Positions 34,969-48,693 of a stretch of 64,000 nt of DNA are shown in pieces; the stretch's first letter is position 1; each line of letters starts with the position of its first letter. Made by a program: the position numbers and the translations under genes. Origin of the DNA: Glebionis coronaria (Eukaryota > Streptophyta > Magnoliopsida > Asterales > Asteraceae); NCBI GenBank assembly GCA_025667525.1, contig CM046877.1, positions 622,688,262-622,752,261 on the forward strand, read 5' to 3'. Under the pieces are notes generated by a model that had not been told where the DNA came from, ran no database searches, and worked only from the letters and a program-made list of their open reading frames with translations.

Positions 34969-36844
34969 TTATTTATCGCATATTTCATTTACTTTTTGTT
35001 AATGTAATGTTGATTTTTTGCTTATTAAGTGGACGTTAAGGTTTCATTTTTGTCTTTTTTGGTTCGATTTACCTTGTTTTGTACAAATTTTATCTGTTTG
35101 TGAGGTGTGATATAAATTATCTGTTAAAAAAAGTGGAGGTTAGGATGTGGATTTTTTTCCTGTCATATTGTCTCGTTTACTTTTTTTAATGTATTGTTGA
35201 TTTTTTGCTTATTAAGTGAAGGCTAGGATGTTTGTCAATTAGCGGAGAAGTTTTTTGGAACGGTGAACAGTGAAAAAGAACATTTTAATTTTTAATGTTT
35301 GTTTGTCAAAAGAAGCGGTGAACATGTTTCACTGCTACTACTTATAATTACCGCTCATTGATACCTCATTTCAACCAACACACCTTAAGTAGAGGTTGGA
35401 TATTATGGTTTCTTTGTTTATTAAGTAGAGGTTAGGTTGTAGCTTATGGTGTGTACGTTATTTGTTGAATTTGGTGAAAAAAGGTATATGCACGCGATAA
35501 AATAGTATGTAGTTTGTTTGATTTCAGGACGGAGGTGTCGGGTTTTCCATTTTCGATTATCTTGATTTGGTTTTCAAGAAGTGTAAAAATGATAATGCCG
35601 AGCTGATATAAGCATTGTATAGAGTAACTTATATAGAGCATAGAATTAGCGTAATTTCATGTGATCAAATTAGTTGTGGTGTTTTAGATCACGCTTAAAG
35701 AACAGGCTTCGTTGGTATCGTGTGGGCGAAGCCTTTTATATTTGCTGGAAGCGCGGTCCTTTCTGGCATGTATGTTTTAGTTTCTGGTTTATTGTGTTGG
35801 TTTTGTAAGTTTAATTTCTATGATCTTTTGATTTGGTATGATGATTTGGTAACATATTTAGTTGCGCTTTTTGATAAGTAAAAAATTTAGAAAACATAGA
35901 ATCATGTCATTTTCTGGTAACCACTATGATTCTTAGTCGATGTACCCATGGTTTTATAAATTTGAACCATTATTTTTTATAGAGATATTTTCATTAGATT
36001 GCATTACCATCTTGATCGTCGTCATCTTTAGCATCATGATGATTATTTATCTCAATAGTCTCTTGAAGCTTGATTTCTTAACTTGTGCTCAGACGTTAAA
36101 TGTGTACAAATTAGAAGTGTTCACGGTTCAATTCGGTTAGTTGAAAGATTTGAACTTGGGCAATTCATTTTACCAGCAAACTGAACCATAATAGGTGAAG
36201 GTGGCTAATCGGACATATGGTTATCCGAAATGAGCGGTTATCTATAGTACGATAAATTGAGCTGGAACATAAAATGTTACTTTAGTAAAATTAATAATCA
36301 TCGAATAAATAAATTAAAGTCATACTGAAGTTATTCTCGACACAAAAATCTCATTAAGTTAACATACAACCAGAAATATTTATTCGAAGTTTATAGATCA
36401 CAACCACGTTAATCAGTGTTCAGACATATATTCAAAGTTGATTACTAAATATTTACATTAGAAATAAAAAGTCGTTATACATTAAGAGCAATGCAAGAAA
36501 TTAACAATTGTATAAATATTTTAATATTTAGTTAAAAAATTCATGTACATCGGCAAATATCTAAAAGTACTAACAGTAGGTTATTTCGGTTTCGAATTGA
36601 ACGGTTCAACTCGGTTTAGTAACTGAACCATGATTATCGGGTTATTTCGGTTTCAAATTGAACGGTTCGACTCGATTTCTCGATTTTTTCGTATTACAAA
36701 CAAATAAAGTTATAGGTTAATAGATTTTTGATGTAAAATGTGTCATAGAATATAGATAAGTTCAATTAGACGCGCACATCTCTAAAACTTACTTCTTTAG
36801 GTATCAAAGTTTGTACAACTCTATGTTTATGATAGTTTTCTATT
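34969..36844. other. Non-coding stretch, copy 2
   Basis: Counterpart of 5926-7800 with the same direct repeats. Nothing further recognised. Confidence 0.45.
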
Positions 36845-36852
36845 AGTAGAAG

Positions 36853-37168
36853 CATGGGTGAGCATTTGGATCGTCGGATATGACCGGACCGAAAAACCGA
36901 ACCAGACCAGATCGAACCGAATTTCGGTTTGGACCTCGGTCTGACGTTTTTGACCATTTCGGTCCTTAGTCCGGTCAGTCCGGTCCAGTCTGGTTCGGTC
37001 TTACCAAAAACCGGTCGATTATGCCTAATAGAATCGGACCGGATCGAATACCGAATCGTACCGGACCATTTCGATCCGGTCTCGATCTGAGGTTTTGTAC
37101 CATTTCGATTCTCAGTCCGATCTGATTTTAGTCTGTCCGGTATGGTCCCGTTCTATTGCTCAGCCCTG
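36853..37168. mobile_element. hAT-type MITE (316 bp), copy 2
   Basis: Counterpart of 7809-8124; TSD AGTAGAAG at 36845-36852 and 37169-37176. Confidence 0.88.
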
Positions 37169-37353
37169 AGTAGAAGTAGCGATATGAGGCACTCATTATG
37201 TCGTCTAACATTTGATTGCACTTTATTTGTATCGTATTTATAAGTAATGTTTTAAATTATTTTGGCGAACAATGTTAAAATGTTGTTTTATTCTCTGTGC
37301 GTGGCGAATGATTTTATTTGGTTGTAATATTTGTGACCGCATAACTCATTGTA

Positions 37354-40300
37354 TCTATAATAGAAGAGGGGAATCATGTTCCCCTAGGAACAGTGATCCC
37401 CTCACACCAAGATTATTATATTATTGCGTCTCACAAACAACACACAGCTCTTCTATCTATCACACACCTCACTCTCTTATATAATTTCCACCCACCATTT
37501 TCTTTATTTCTCCCTCTCTCTCTCTCTCTCTCGCTCTCTCTCTCTCTCTTGATGTTTCTTGATCTATTTCTAAAAATGGTCGCTTTTCCAGACGATGTTT
37601 GGGATGATTTTTGGACCATCTGCTCTCTTTGTCCTTGGAATGATTTTGGATCATCTGGATGCTTTCTTTGGGACCGATGATCTTTGTGATGACCTTTGAG
37701 ATGATCTTTAGGATGATCATCTGACGCTGATATATAACTCTTTTATTATAGATGCAATTAGCAATCCCAGTTGTTACCTTTAATTTAATTTTACAAATTC
37801 TATTATTAGGGTTTTTGTTTATTTAGGTTTTTTGTTTAAGATTTTAATCTATGGTTAATTGGGGGTGGTTGAATCAGTTATTTATGGTGTTGATGTGTTA
37901 TTAGCATGGGAGGGAGCGACATATTAGTAGTGTAAATTTGCTCGTGATCAGTTTCATCCATATAACACTAGAATGTTTTTAGGTGATTTGTTATACTCAT
38001 GCCATCATAGTGGTTTGGTTTTTTACTTTTTTTCAAGTTGATTAAGATTAAAAGAGGGACTCGGCTTGGCAAGGCATCAGGAGATCCTATTTGCAGCCGC
38101 CACGTCTTTCGGTTTCAGGGTATAACCTGTCCTAGCGCATCGATAAATAGGCGATGTTTATTTTGAAGAAACCAATATTCCGGTTTCATGTGTTATATGT
38201 AGGCATGGCAGCGACAATTGCTAGCAGCCACATTTACGAAACCCTATAAATTATTACGGTGGCCTTTTCGGGTAATATGAGGTCATTTAATGGTAGTGGA
38301 TTGCATCTACTAATTTCACTGTGCTATGGATTGAATAATACTCGGATGTTGGCGTGGCAACCGTTCAAGGTTGCAGCCATGTCGGGTTTCACCTTTTTTC
38401 CCAAATGGAACCTTATTTGAGGCTAAGGAGGTGATGAAAACATTTTGCGTCTGTGTTTTGTGAACCGCAGTTTACGGGCTCCCATGTCTTGGCCGGGAAG
38501 CCACGCTTTTGTTGTGGTTGCAGCCATGGTGGATGTTCTGAGTGGTTGCCACATACGCGAATCTGAGCCTTCTAATAATTAGTCACTTCCTTTTTTACTA
38601 TACGAGATTCCCCCCTTTTATTAAACATATAATGTGCGGTTCATGATCTGTGTGTGCTTCATGCACTACTCTGAGCCACATGATCATTAGAAACTGCCTC
38701 AATGACGCGTGCATTGGCAAGGCATCCAAAAGCTTTCGGTATGAAGAAAAAGTATCTGAGATGGCCGAATATTGTATTGAATTCTGTTTGTGAGAAAAAG
38801 TAACTGTAGATTGGGATTTGGAAATCCCCAACGTCTTTTGGCGATCTTTGGGTTTATTGTAGATCTGAATAACATGGGGAAGTGACGCGATTTGTTATCT
38901 GACCTATGTGAATGCTCGATTAACAGGGTTTCTCTTTAATAGGTGTTGGTTTATGCCTTTATGGTTCCCACGGTAGGCGATTATACGAGCTATGATGAGT
39001 TGCAACGACCCGGGTTTAAGCTGAGATCAAACGTATCTTGGCGGGGCGCCCTATCAGGGGTGCAGCCATGGCGTGTATGGTTGCCGATGATCAGGTCAAA
39101 TCGGCCCGTGGCTTACTGGGGCAGCACGTTGTCGTGCTTGCAGCCATGGCAGGTCACGTGTCCTTTCTGCCCGTCCCGGCCTTGCATATCTGAGCCACAT
39201 GTTATTGTATCAGGAATAGGGTTTATATAGAGTGCCACAGATATGTATTGGTTTATGATATTATTTACTATTCATGGGAATTCATGGGTTTCCTTATTCA
39301 TTCATTTTAATGTCCGTTTCATTGCGGATGTACAAGGTGTGTGGCGATACTCGCAGGTGTTTGACGCAGGTGGTATCGATAGTATTAATTGTATGTTGAT
39401 ATTTGCACTACTTTTTTTACATGAATGTGTTTTTCATGTAAGACTATACTTGGAATTAGTAATATTTTAACCCGCAAGTGTTCCTTTAAAAGCCTGATGT
39501 GTGTTTGTTATTTTCTCCTCTAGGAATGGTACATCTGAAGCGAAACGAAGATTAGGTAATAACAATAGAGGAAGCTCTGCAACCAATCGAGGTAACCTTC
39601 TAGCTAACGTAAATTGTCACATACGTATCATTTTACATGTAATTAACTGGTAATTCACTTTGATTGGCATAGTAGCTCACACAAACATGCTTGAATGGAC
39701 CATAAAGTGAATATTACTACTAAGCTAACATGCTAATGAATATGCAAACAAAATCACAAAAAGTTGGAAAAATCTCCCAAAAACATAAGCTGAACCAGAC
39801 TGTTTTTAAAAGAGACGAGGAACCATCAGAAACCAAATATTTATCCCCAGCAACTATTAAAACTATACGATCATGCTTGATGTTATAGCATTTCAATATG
39901 TGTGATTGTTTTCCCCAAATCTATTACCGTTATATGCTGTATTGGTGGAATTGTAAATTATGTTATTGACCCCATCTTGCACGTGCAATTAACTTTAAAT
40001 CCTTTAGATCTATACTACATAATTCGCTTAAAAACTCACTCGCGTGCTTCTCTGATAATTTGAATTCCATAAACACTTGCTGGTACAAACATGTTCTGAA
40101 CACTAACTTAGGAAATCACAATGTTCTTAGACCAGGTGTGCTCCACCACCTCAAACTGTAGTTGATCAATCTATGACAAATCCCAGGGACATTATGGAAA
40201 GTGATCATGGCATGTCGTATTGAAGTTAAAGGGTTAGTGTCGTGGTCATCAACATTTGATTCTTTAGCTGTAGTTAGTATTTTGAATTATTCTGGTTGCA

Positions 40301-43154
40301 TTTTGTTCTAATGTATTCGTTATACAGGTTATGAATCACGGGGTGCATCGTAGGGCGTAGGTTGTGGTCGGAGACAGTAGGTTATGCATAATGCGGGCAA
40401 TCGTGCTCACGAATTTGAAATTCAAGGTTTGTAATACACGCCCTTTATTGCCTTTTGTTTGACATTCAACGTTCAGAATACTCTCCCTTTATTACCTATT
40501 GATTTTGTAGAGACTTGCTCTTACATTTTCCCCCACCTCCACATAGAACTATAGTGATGGGGTTAGTGGAGACTTGGTCTTGCATTTTTGTAGAAATTAT
40601 GAGTGCCACTGATTTTTTTAACCAAAATTGGGTAGTGTGATGGGATTAGTTTAGAGCATATATTAGTTTCTAAGAATTTGTAGTTACCAAAACCAATATT
40701 TGCAGCTAAGAAGTCAAACATATGGTTCCGGTTATTATATACTTAAAAGGTTTTTACTATGTGGCAGAGCTAAGATCACACATAAATAAGTACTTTAAAA
40801 ACAAGGATGAAGACGCGCTGCCAAATGTATTAGAGTCGACCAGCCAAAGTGCATGGTTTTGGTGTCTACCGATTTGCGAACAAAATAGATACGAGACAAC
40901 GTTTTGGTATGTATAGACACTTGATAAACTATAAAAACTATATTGAAACATGTTGCTATTAATTTTGTTTCGTATTGATCATCAAATGACTCTTCACGCA
41001 ACATGTTATTGTATGTATTAGGAAAACAATTGCTTTACAACATTCACATCCCAAATTTACTTGCAACAGTTTCAAATTGTGAAGAAAATTAACTGTTGCA
41101 AGTAATATTCTCTGCCGCAAGGATGGGCACACAAAAGTTATGAAGAATGAAAAAAAAGATATATATGTGTTTTGTATGGATAATTAATGGGAAGTTCAAG
41201 AGAGACTAGAGTTAAAAACTAATTATTGGAATTGGATAAAGACACTTATTCTTTTTCTTTTGTTTATGTAGTGGGAAGATTAAGATTGCTCCTGTGACCA
41301 ATAAAAGTAAAAGAAAGTATATGTTTTCTAGCATATCTATAGTTTTTCCACTAGGATATCTTTTAGTTTTAACATGAAATATTGTCATCTTATAAATCAG
41401 GTAAATATGTATGGAAAGCATATATGGAACTCAGTTGCCTTCGATAAAACAGAAAGCAAATCTACTACAGTTATGATCGAGAGTACTCTTGACCCGTATG
41501 AAAGGTCTCACCAGATGTGGCAATCAACTACAAAAAGACTGACTACTTATGTTCTCCCAAGTAAACAATATATGTAATCTTTAGTTTGGTATTACTTAAA
41601 AAGTATATTAGGCCGGTATGTTAAATTAAAACCCAATGTACACACAATTTTAGTTTGAATCATTTTGTTGTGTCCAATTAATCTAAGTTATTATCCTCGC
41701 TAACCTGCAGATGTACTAATTGGCACAGGTCTATGTCGCCACATACCTTTGTGAGGTGAGGTTTTGAAACTAGAAAGTGTGATTAACGGATGATGTAGCC
41801 AACGCACGTGAAGACGCAATGTTATGATCTTGGACCTGATTGGTTAGTGTTGCTTTATTTTTTCTCTTTAATCTTCTACCGTGCTTTGACTGAAGATATA
41901 AACAACTGCGGATTGTACTTATTAAGAAGTTGAATTGAATACTATTGTATTTATGAATTGTTTAGAAATACAATTTTTTTTGGTTTGATGTATATACAGG
42001 TGAAATGCGTGGTAGTTAGTAGCAAGTTTTTTTTATAGAAATATGTATTTAATCATAATCACACTATGCCAAGGTCTATTGCTAGCTTAAGATAGTGTGA
42101 CAAATCTGTCTCAATGACCGTTTGGCCACTGCTGTCAAAAAGGGTGTTTGGTCACTTCTATCTAAAGAATGTGTTTGGTTGATGACTTGATGCAGTAAAA
42201 AAGGATTGTAGTCATCAATTTTTATGCTTTAGTCTTTCGCCTGAGTCCAAATGGAATCTGTGTTTTATTGGTGCCAAAGTGAGGCATGATAGCTTAAGTG
42301 ACCTATTCAGTTAAAGTGTTAATTTTTTGGTAATAGGGTGTTTGGGTTAAAAGGTAACAATTGCTTTACAACATTCACCTCCGCTTGCTTAATATGTTCC
42401 AACCAATCTTAAAAGGTAGCTATCCAATACTTTCTTTTTCAAAAAACACTAAACCCAAACACCATCTTACCAGATCTGTAGCTAATCCTGAACACCAGCA
42501 GATCAGCAGAAAAAGTTTAAGGTGGACAGTTAGCTAGAATTGAATTACAACATCTTACATCTACACATAGTTACTGCTACAGAATCTACCTCAAACACAC
42601 TACTAGAATAAGAAAAAACAAAGGTTTAGTACAGCTTTTATGGAAAGTAGAGACTATGAATTCATCATACGAGACGTGCGACCAGATTTTTACCACTGCA
42701 TTTATGGGAAGTAGAGGCTGTGAATTGATACTACCAGATGCAGCCACTGCAACATCAGTAATTGGAGATACAGAGGTAAAACAATGCGTACGCTTATTGG
42801 TAGCATCATCACTGTTGTTATATTTTAATGTCTGCTGTTTGGACAATGATTTTTTTTAACTTTCTGTAACGCAGGTACAATCTCCTGTTATACTGCTGAA
42901 CATCAGATAGGCCGCTTCAAATGTGTTCACAGAACGACAACCGAGAAGCTAACATCGCGCCAACCTCGGGTAAAGGCAAGCATACGTTTTCTTCGTCGAC
43001 ATTGCACCGTCGTAATGTGTATAGGTACTTCAAAGTTTTCAAACACGTACAACCATGTTGGTTCAGAAATTATGCATACCTTCAGCAGTGTACCTAAAAA
43101 AGTTGCCAAAAGCGTCCGCACAACGCCACAGCGAAGCGCCGGCACAAGTCCTAG
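37354..43154 (+). mobile_element. Helitron HB2 (copy 2)
   Basis: Same element as HB1, 5.8 kb, from TCTATAATAGAAGAGG to CTAG|T. Its left neighbour is the undisturbed target base A37353, which shows the state before H1 inserted in copy 1. The 3' hairpin has one change (GCGCCGG for GCGCGGG). Interior pieces are equivalent to those of HB1. Confidence 0.85.
38064..39149. repeat. Six hairpin repeats in HB2
   Basis: Orthologous to 23636-24732. Changes since duplication include flank repairs toward the consensus (GCAACCATG in HB1 is GCAGCCATG here, twice) and stem changes. CCACA to CCACG turns an A-T into a G-T pair. CAGGA/TCCTG to CAGGA/TCCTA loses one pair. GCGAC/GTTGC to GCGAC/ATTGC loses one pair. 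Confidence 0.72.
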
Positions 43155-44217
43155 TTTATATAATTGAGCGACACTCCAAAAAAATAGATTCCAAAAAGCG
43201 TGAAGAATTTTGTGACGCTTCAATCTCCATGCCAAAGCGTGTATTCTTATATTGTACACATTTATTTACGTGGTATTACGATACCATTATAGTATGTATA
43301 AGTGTGTAGAAGTACATACATTTTTGTAGTGTAGATGCATATCTCTATGTGTTTAGGCAAATTCTTATATCGGGTTCGGATTAATAATTCTTCGTACTTT
43401 GGATTATCGGGTCCTTGGGTTTCCTATAAACAAGCATGGTAAACGCACTAGCATCCCCATTCGTGTTAACCGTGGATCAAACTTCGGCAAGAGATTAGTT
43501 AAAGGGTGGTGCCGAAAGGATGAGATTTATAATATAAATAGTGAGGAGTTATTTATGATATTAATTAATCGCAGGGTTTCCTAGAGGCCTATGGATCGTG
43601 GATCTGGGGGTGAGGCTGTATGCTATATAGAATACGCTATCCCCTAAATCTTGGGATATATAGTGATCATGTCTTGATCCCCTTTGTTTCCTTTATGGTT
43701 GCCCGCTGTTCGGACTTTGTCCGAGTCGGGTCGTTCAGATATAAGGCCTTTCGAACATATACACAAACAATTTATTTTTATTTTAACTATCTTACCTTTT
43801 AGTATATTTGTCGGGTCTAGCAACCTTTTAAAATATTAGACGACTACCCGTGAATAGTAACATAATTTTATAGCGGCAGATAGTTGTACTGATAAAAAGT
43901 GTACGAGTTATAAACAAAAGATAATAGAACTTTGACGATTTGGGGATTAAACAAAATGTTTTGAAATACAGTTCGACCTGACTAGTTCAACTAGTTGAAC
44001 CGGTTCCACTTGAGAAATACGATTAAATTAAACCGGGTTTTATATTTCAAAACCCAGTTAGATCCACCGCGTTTGAAATGACTAGGGATAACCAATTATA
44101 TGAATTTTTATTTTCGGAAAATCGGATTGACACGGTGATCGAACAAATAACGAGATAACTCGACTATTGACCCGATTGATTAACCAATGACCCGTGATTG
44201 AAATAAGGATTAATAAA
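43155..44217. other. Flank of HB2 and duplication end, no gene
   Basis: Counterpart of 28731-29703 up to 44125, then about 90 bp of flank unique to this side, up to the left target site of E2. Confidence 0.45.
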
Positions 44218-44935
44218 TGTTGAAAATACGGTTTTACGTATTTAAAAAGGATCGGTCACTCCAACGATATATACGTAGTATGGGCTCGTGATCTAGTTAT
44301 GTAAACATATAACCCATAAAGCCCACATGTAGGGTGGGCTATATATACCCTCTCCTAGCATGTTAGGAGGGATTTTTGGTTCTCATTTGATTAATCAAAC
44401 ATTCCTTTCTCTCATTCTCTCCTTTCTCTCTCTAGTTCTTCATCTCTCTCCCTCTTTTTAGATCATTACAACACATAGACAATCCAATGATTTCGTGGAC
44501 CTACAATTGGTATCAAGAGGCATGGGATGAATGCTTTGTTCTTGTGTTTGTTTTGATTGATTTTAGTGGGTTTTGATTTAATCAAGCTCAAATCTTGAAA
44601 AATTTTGTGTTTTTATCATTTAAGTTTGTAAACAAATCGACTACATAGTTGTGGTAGTGATTTGGGTTAATTGATTTGGTCAAAATCGCAAAATGTTTTG
44701 TCATTTGGGTGATTTTCGGGGTGTATTTTGAATATCAGTGGGTTCGGATTGAATAAAAGTCAGATAAGGTAAGTGTTATTCCGAAGTTGCTATTAGGGTT
44801 TTGATATTCCGAAGTGCAAATTTTATTTATTCCGAAGTTACCAGTTTTTTTGTCATATTGCGAAGTGGCCATTTATTAAGATTCCGAAGTGCAAAGTATT
44901 CAGAAGTATTAATTATTCAGAAGTGCAAATTTTGA

Positions 44936-45172
44936 CAAGTACATTCTGAAGTACATTCCGAAGTACATTCCAAAGTACATTCCGAAGTACTTTCCGAAGT
45001 ACATTCCGAAGTACATTCCGAAGTACATTCTTAAGTACATTCCGAAGTACTTTCCGAAGTACATTCCGAAGTACATTCCGAAGTACATTCCGAAGTACAT
45101 TTCGATGTACATTCCAAAGTACATTCCGAAGTACATTCTGCAGTACATTCCGAATTACATTCCGAAGTAAAT
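44936..45172 (+). repeat. E2 leader minisatellite ACATTCCGAAGT
   Basis: About 19-20 tandem 12-bp units (ACATTCCGAAGT and variants such as ACTTTCCGAAGT). Sparse TTCCGAAGT copies precede it from 44781. Same position in the leader as the TTCCGAATAG array of E1. A minus-strand open frame of repeated Met-Tyr-Phe-Gly units is only a by-product of the 12-bp period. Confidence 0.92.
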
Positions 45173-47364
45173 TAGTGTCATCACAACGATATCAATTGTA
45201 CACATGATGTCAAGAGATAACTTCAGACGTAACGAGGCGACCAACATTCGTGAACAAGAACCATGTGATTCTATCATATGATGTTCTCCATCATTCAGGT
45301 CCAACCTCGTAAATTATTAATCTTGTAAACACATTATCATATATGATCTTTGCACGTGATAAATACCTTACACTTGTGTTTAAAAGGTATTTAATTTATG
45401 TTTCAAGTACATCCTCATTAATTTTAGAGGGAGCTTGTGAAAATCATGAAGATAATTGGATTTGCATTTTTCTTCCCAAATTTTCTTAAAATGCTATTAA
45501 ATCAATTGATATTAAAAACATCGATTGGATTAATACTTTTAATATGGGGGAGAAAATGTGATTTAATATGAGAAATGATTAATCACAAATGGTTTGACTT
45601 AACGTGATACCTCATCCCGACATGTGTGAAATGTTTTCGGATATCGTGGCATATGTTAAGGGGGAGCAAAATGGATTTGGATATCAAAATGGATTTCATG
45701 GTGACATACACTTACCCAAAACATCTCTATTCACGACGATTAAGATTGTGGTGACATAAGGATGGTTAGATACGTTAAAGTCCAATGATTCCTCTAGAAC
45801 AGGAGGAATCTTCCCAAGGACATTCCATAGCTAGAAATAGTAGTCCTTAGGAAAGATGGAGAAATTTTTTGAACGTATTTGAATGCCGACCAAGTACATA
45901 AGGTAGCACTGGAACAATCACAACAAGGTGCTAGTTATGACGTATTGGTAAGCATTGAAGGGGTTGAAGAATGAAAAAGAATTGTAAAGAAAAGGGTATA
46001 AAGAAAGAAGCCCTCCTTACAACTTAGGCCGAAACCGGGTCAACACATATGCCATTGAGATCATTTTTAATGATGCTTGATATTGAAGATAAGACATCAT
46101 GGACCCAGTGATGCAATGCACAACCCATCCCAGCTAACTCAGATATCTCTCAAAAGATATTTGTTTTAATCACACTGAGACAAAGCATTATCTATTGATT
46201 TATTCATTCCGAATAAATTGGTACTGAAATGGTGGCACTCCTCTCCAGCCTTCGATCACTAAAATCCAAAATGCACGATCGAGTCTATAGCCATTTGAGA
46301 TCGTCAAATATCTCATTAGGACACACTTTCATAATTCCTTGCTTCTTCACACACTGTGAAAAGTAAGAAAGATCTTAAGAGTCCTACGCAAAATCTTCAT
46401 GATCTTGCCTAAACATCCGAGTAATACGAAAGTATTTACAATGAAGATGAAAATCCTTCTTTAGCGAATATCAAAAAGCTCATGGTAGGTGACTTGTGAT
46501 AACTGGAAAGTAACAGTGGTTTAATTATTAACTGAACTTAAACAGGTTCTAGGCCTCTACGCAATATCTTAGTGATCTTGCCAAAACACTCAGATTGACA
46601 CTCTATAGTGTTCACAGTGATGAGTGGAAATCCTTCTAGTATTAACATCAAACAACACTTGGTTGGTAACTTGCAAGATTCTATATGAATCAAGTTCGTG
46701 ACAACTGGAAAGCAATGATGGTGCGATTCTTTAAAGAATCAAACTTGTTCCACGAATCAGATTTGACGGCTTCAAATCATACGGATAATATTATCCAAAT
46801 GATTCACTCTTTATGTTCGCAGTCAGCTTTGGACGGTCGAATAAAGAGAAAGGGTTTACCCGCGAAGTTTTGTCAAGGAGGTTCTTAATTGAAACTACCC
46901 GCCACAAGTACGCCTATTTTATATCGTCCAACGGTCTTCACCGACCGGAGGTAAAATGCTACCGAATTAGAATAAAATGTTCAAAGCCATTTCATCCGTG
47001 TATATGTTTTGTTGCTAACTGTCTTATGCAGCGTAACAAGAAGGTGGCATTGCGGTGTACTATCCGAAAAAAAGTCGTCCTCGCATGCTTATACTTTATG
47101 AACTTAAGACTGCAACAAATTCAAGAAAGCCTAAAAGTCAAGTCTTCCGCTGTATCAAACTCTGAAGCTTTAAAGAATTATAAAAGTATAAGTATGTAGA
47201 ACATGAAGTCACGAGGAGGCGAATATCACAAGTGATGAATGCACAAGGTCAAGGCAAGGAAAAATGCTCAAGACTAAAGTCAAAGATCTCATCAATATAT
47301 TCACAAGAACAAGATCGAAGATTCAAGCATAGTATGCTAGGTTTAAGATTTGGTAAAATGATGT
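45173..47364 (+). other. E2 non-coding interior and tail
   Basis: No gene. From about 45430 it parallels the E1 tail: purine tracts near 45430, 45546 and 45660, the conserved TATTGGTAAGCATTGAAGG block (45943), the doubled TTGCC-AAACAC segment (46400-46770), and TTTGGACGGTCGAATAAAGAG (46830). Conservation between two elements without pol suggests cis-acting sequence. Confidence 0.6.
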
Positions 47365-47499
47365 GACCTCCCTTAGGGGGGGATTGTTGGAAATACGATT
47401 TCCCAAAGAAAGTCTCTGTCACATCGTTGTTAGCATAGATCACGAGATATAGACTATTTAGGACATTGTAACTTGGAGTGACCTCTCTTAGGGGGAGAT
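47365..47499 (+). repeat. Duplicated PPT and LTR-start segment in E2
   Basis: GTGACCTCCCTTAGGGGG followed by GATTGTTGGAAATACGA occurs at 47365-47404 and, with few changes, again at 47478-47515 where it opens the real 3' LTR. The first copy is followed by unrelated sequence, so E2 has a second, truncated PPT/LTR start 110 bp upstream. Confidence 0.8.
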
Positions 47500-47943
47500 T
47501 GTTGGAAATACGTTTTTACGTATTTAGAAAGGATTGGTCACTCCAACGATATATACGTAGTATGGGATCGTGATCTAGTTATGTAAACATATAACCCATA
47601 AAGCCCACATGTAGGGTGGGCTATATATACCCCCTCCTAGCATGTTAGGAGGGGTTGTTGGTTCTCATTTGATTAATCAAACATTCCTTTCTCTCATTCT
47701 CTCCTTTCTCTTTCTAACTTTCTCTCTCTAGTTCTTCATCCCTCTCCTTCTCTTTAGATCATTACAACACATAGACAATCCAAGGATTTCGTGGACCTAC
47801 ATTAAAGTAATCATAGTGGAAGAAGGTTTGACTAATGAATTACTAGTACATACTTTTATTAATTTTTTCTATTCTAATGATTGAGTACTTTTTATTATTA
47901 CATTAATTTTTTTACAATTCACTTTTCAAGATTGTTCGACTAA

Positions 47944-48693
47944 TCTATACTATTATATAAAACATTTAACATTTTTTATAATTATAAGTTTTAAAAATTA
48001 AGCCTCAAACATTTCTTATAATGAAAGAATTTATGTTTTGCTAAAAAATTAATGCATACTTATGATTAAAAGTCTAGAAATCAAAGTGCTTTTAAATCTT
48101 ATTTGCAACAACCTACATCATTAATGATAACTAAATGATTTAATAAAATACATATACATACTTGTAACATGTAAACTATAAAAAATAATTAGTATAAAGT
48201 GTTATAAAACCTTAATGTAAAAAAACTCAAAGTTCATGAAAAAATAAAAAAACTACAACACAAACTAATTTAATCATACTTTATATATAATATATTATCA
48301 ATTGAGTTGTTCAAGTTTCATCTCGTCATTGAACCTCACCCAACCCCTCTTCCGATACAATATCAAACAAAACTAAAGCACATAAGAATATTACAATTAC
48401 CACACTCACACATAAGAAATGTCACATGGAGCAGCAGATTCACACAAAACTAAGTGTATAAATTATAATGGTATTTTAATATTTGTAACAATTCATTTAA
48501 TATAAATACTTGTAATTGCCATTTAATTCAAATTTTGTAATAATATTTAATATAAATTTTGTAAGAGCTAATTAACAACATTTCTTTGGTACCATATAAA
48601 AGTTCAAAATAATTTAATATTTGAAAAACAATTGTTCGCAACAAAAAATAGTTGTCGGGTATCAGTCGTCGCATTGCGCGGGTACACGGCTAG
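47944..48693 (+). mobile_element. Short non-autonomous Helitron (750 bp)
   Basis: Starts TCTATACTATTATATAAAAC after A47943 and ends CGCATTGCGCGGGTACACGG-CTAG before T48694. The 3' hairpin is imperfect. The AT-rich interior has no coding. 47802-47943 to its left is AT-rich DNA with nothing recognised. Confidence 0.78.

Larger units (their letters stand above)
29718..44125. repeat. Segmental duplication, copy 2
   Basis: Right copy of the duplication, 14.4 kb, without Helitron H1 and its nested LTR element. The left edge follows a 14-nt filler (29704-29717) that copies sequence lying a few bases inside the unit. The right edge at 44125 is where copies 1 and 2 stop matching: copy 2 continues into unique flank (ATTGACACGG), copy 1 into the filler. 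It acts as the empty-site reference that dates H1 after the duplication. Confidence 0.93.
44218..47801 (+). mobile_element. LTR retrotransposon E2: coding-free relative of E1
   Basis: A 3.58-kb element with LTRs 44218-44505 (288 bp) and 47500-47801 (302 bp; the 3' copy has a 14-bp CT-rich extra), about 4-5% different by eye. The possible TSD is ATAAA/TTAAA (one mismatch). The primer site TTGGTATCAAGAGG follows the 5' LTR, and the PPT TTAGGGGGAGAT precedes the 3' LTR. LTR ends (TGTTGGAAATACG, CCTACA), the ATTGGTCACTCCAACG-type block and the tail match E1. There is no gag, pol or extra ORF. It is best described as an internally deleted or minimal family member that moved in trans. Confidence 0.85.

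Noticed and set aside
44909..45148. Minus-strand frame with repeated Met-Tyr-Phe-Gly units, resembling a repeat protein
   Set aside because: It is a by-product of the 12-bp ACATTCCGAAGT minisatellite, whose period is a multiple of three.
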